This document shows, piece by piece, positions 63,575-64,000 of a stretch of DNA of 64,000 bases; position 1 is the stretch's first letter, and the number at the start of each line of letters is the position of its first letter. Source of the DNA: Cryobacterium sp. PAMC25264 (GTDB lineage Bacteria; Actinomycetota; Actinomycetes; Actinomycetales; Microbacteriaceae); assembly GCF_019443325.1 (NCBI RefSeq), contig NZ_CP080383.1:1860001-1924000 (forward strand). The letters run 5' to 3'. Position numbers and translations under genes: made by a program. A model generated the notes under the pieces. It worked only from the letters and a program-made list of their open reading frames with translations. It had not been told where the DNA came from and did not search any database.

Positions 63575-64000
63575 ATGACTCCCCCGTTCACGACCCCGTT
63601 CCCGGTACCGCATCCGGCATCCGGCCCGGCCCGGCCCCTGACAAACGACGGCCCCGCCGGCCGCCCCCGGCGCATCCGCCTGCGCACGGCCTGCGCCGGG
63701 GTTGTCGCGCTCGGCGCGATCCTACTCACCGGCTGCTCGGCCGCCATTCCCCTCCAACCCGCCGCGGATGCCGTGAACCCGGCCTGCGCCGACATCATCG
63801 TGCGACTGCCCACCACGGTGGCCGACCAGCCCGAGCGGGAGACCAACGCCCAGGCCACGGGCGCCTGGGGCGACCCGGCGGCCGTGCTGCTCACCTGCGG
63901 CGTCGATGTGCCAGGTCCCACGACGCTGCCCTGCGTCAGCATCAACGGCATCGACTGGATCGAGGACGATTCGGACAAGCCCCGCTACCGTTACACGACC
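63575..64000 (+). CDS. DUF3515 lipoprotein, cut by the window end
   Basis: 142 codons are visible before the window ends, without a stop. A basic N-terminus leads to a hydrophobic segment and the lipobox LLTGCSAA with Cys54. Cysteine-rich extracellular region follows (NPACADIIVRLP, LLTCGVDVPGP, LPCVSING). This matches the actinobacterial DUF3515 family, secreted lipoproteins of unknown function often next to thiL or ddlA. The ATG at 63575 has TGAATGGA just upstream and is divergent from thiL. Confidence 0.78.
   Translation, partial: MTPPFTTPFPVPHPASGPARPLTNDGPAGRPRRIRLRTACAGVVALGAILLTGCSAAIPLQPAADAVNPACADIIVRLPTTVADQPERETNAQATGAWGDPAAVLLTCGVDVPGPTTLPCVSINGIDWIEDDSDKPRYRYTT

Overview
The window is a gene-dense, high-GC stretch of core chromosome from a Gram-positive actinobacterium, very probably a member of the Microbacteriaceae; a Cryobacterium- or Leifsonia-like genus is my inference. 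The reasons are strong G/C bias at third codon positions, frequent GTG/TTG starts, ATGA stop-start overlaps, actinobacterial families (DUF2469, DUF2004, DUF3515, DUF177, GlgE, F420-type oxidoreductases, DivIVA-domain proteins) and the classical actinobacterial order of the translation and SRP clusters. I see no prophage, insertion sequence, CRISPR array, defence island, rRNA or tRNA.

Layout. 1-7.5 kb: a YbaK-type deacylase and glycogen metabolism, with glgP divergent from an overlapping glgE-glgB pair that makes alpha-glucan from maltose-1-phosphate. 7.5-14.4 kb: an intergenic repeat block, a thioredoxin-fold/TPR protein without active-site cysteines and its membrane partner, a DivIVA-domain coiled-coil protein with thirteen 11-residue repeats, an AI-2E family permease and a hydrolase. 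14.5-20.5 kb: a small zinc-binding-type protein, a lysozyme-like secreted protein, a tandem DivIVA protein, then cdsA-frr-pyrH and tsf-rpsB, all on the minus strand and separated by a terminator between tsf and pyrH. 20.8-27.3 kb: an M23 peptidase, xerC, a CpdA-type phosphoesterase and the tightly overlapping yraN-comM-dprA operon. 27.4-35.7 kb: stress and redox genes, DUF2469, rnhB, lepB, rplS and the rpsP-KH-rimM-trmD operon with a formate/nitrite transporter inserted before trmD. 36-49 kb: a GCS2 ligase, an F420 oxidoreductase, ffh, a TetR/MFS efflux pair with its operator, ftsY, a flavin oxidase and smc. 49-64 kb: a predicted helix-turn-helix protein, a double GNAT protein, mutM-rnc-rpmF-DUF177, a MoxR-DUF58-transglutaminase cluster behind coaD, recG, rsmD, a flavodoxin, thiL and the start of a DUF3515 lipoprotein.

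The most important observation is about quality. Five genes, three or four of them normally essential or strongly conserved (ffh, ftsY, rsmD, thiL and an MFS pump), are broken by six single-base losses, each in or next to a short run of identical bases. Restoring one base at each place gives full-length proteins of exactly the expected size. The pattern suggests undercalled homopolymers in the assembly rather than biology, and it also creates a false RsmD-flavodoxin fusion. I found no convincing new multi-gene system. The best biological leads are the hendecad-repeat DivIVA protein, two families of intergenic inverted repeats, the transporter inserted into the trmD operon and the cysteine-free thioredoxin/TPR pair.
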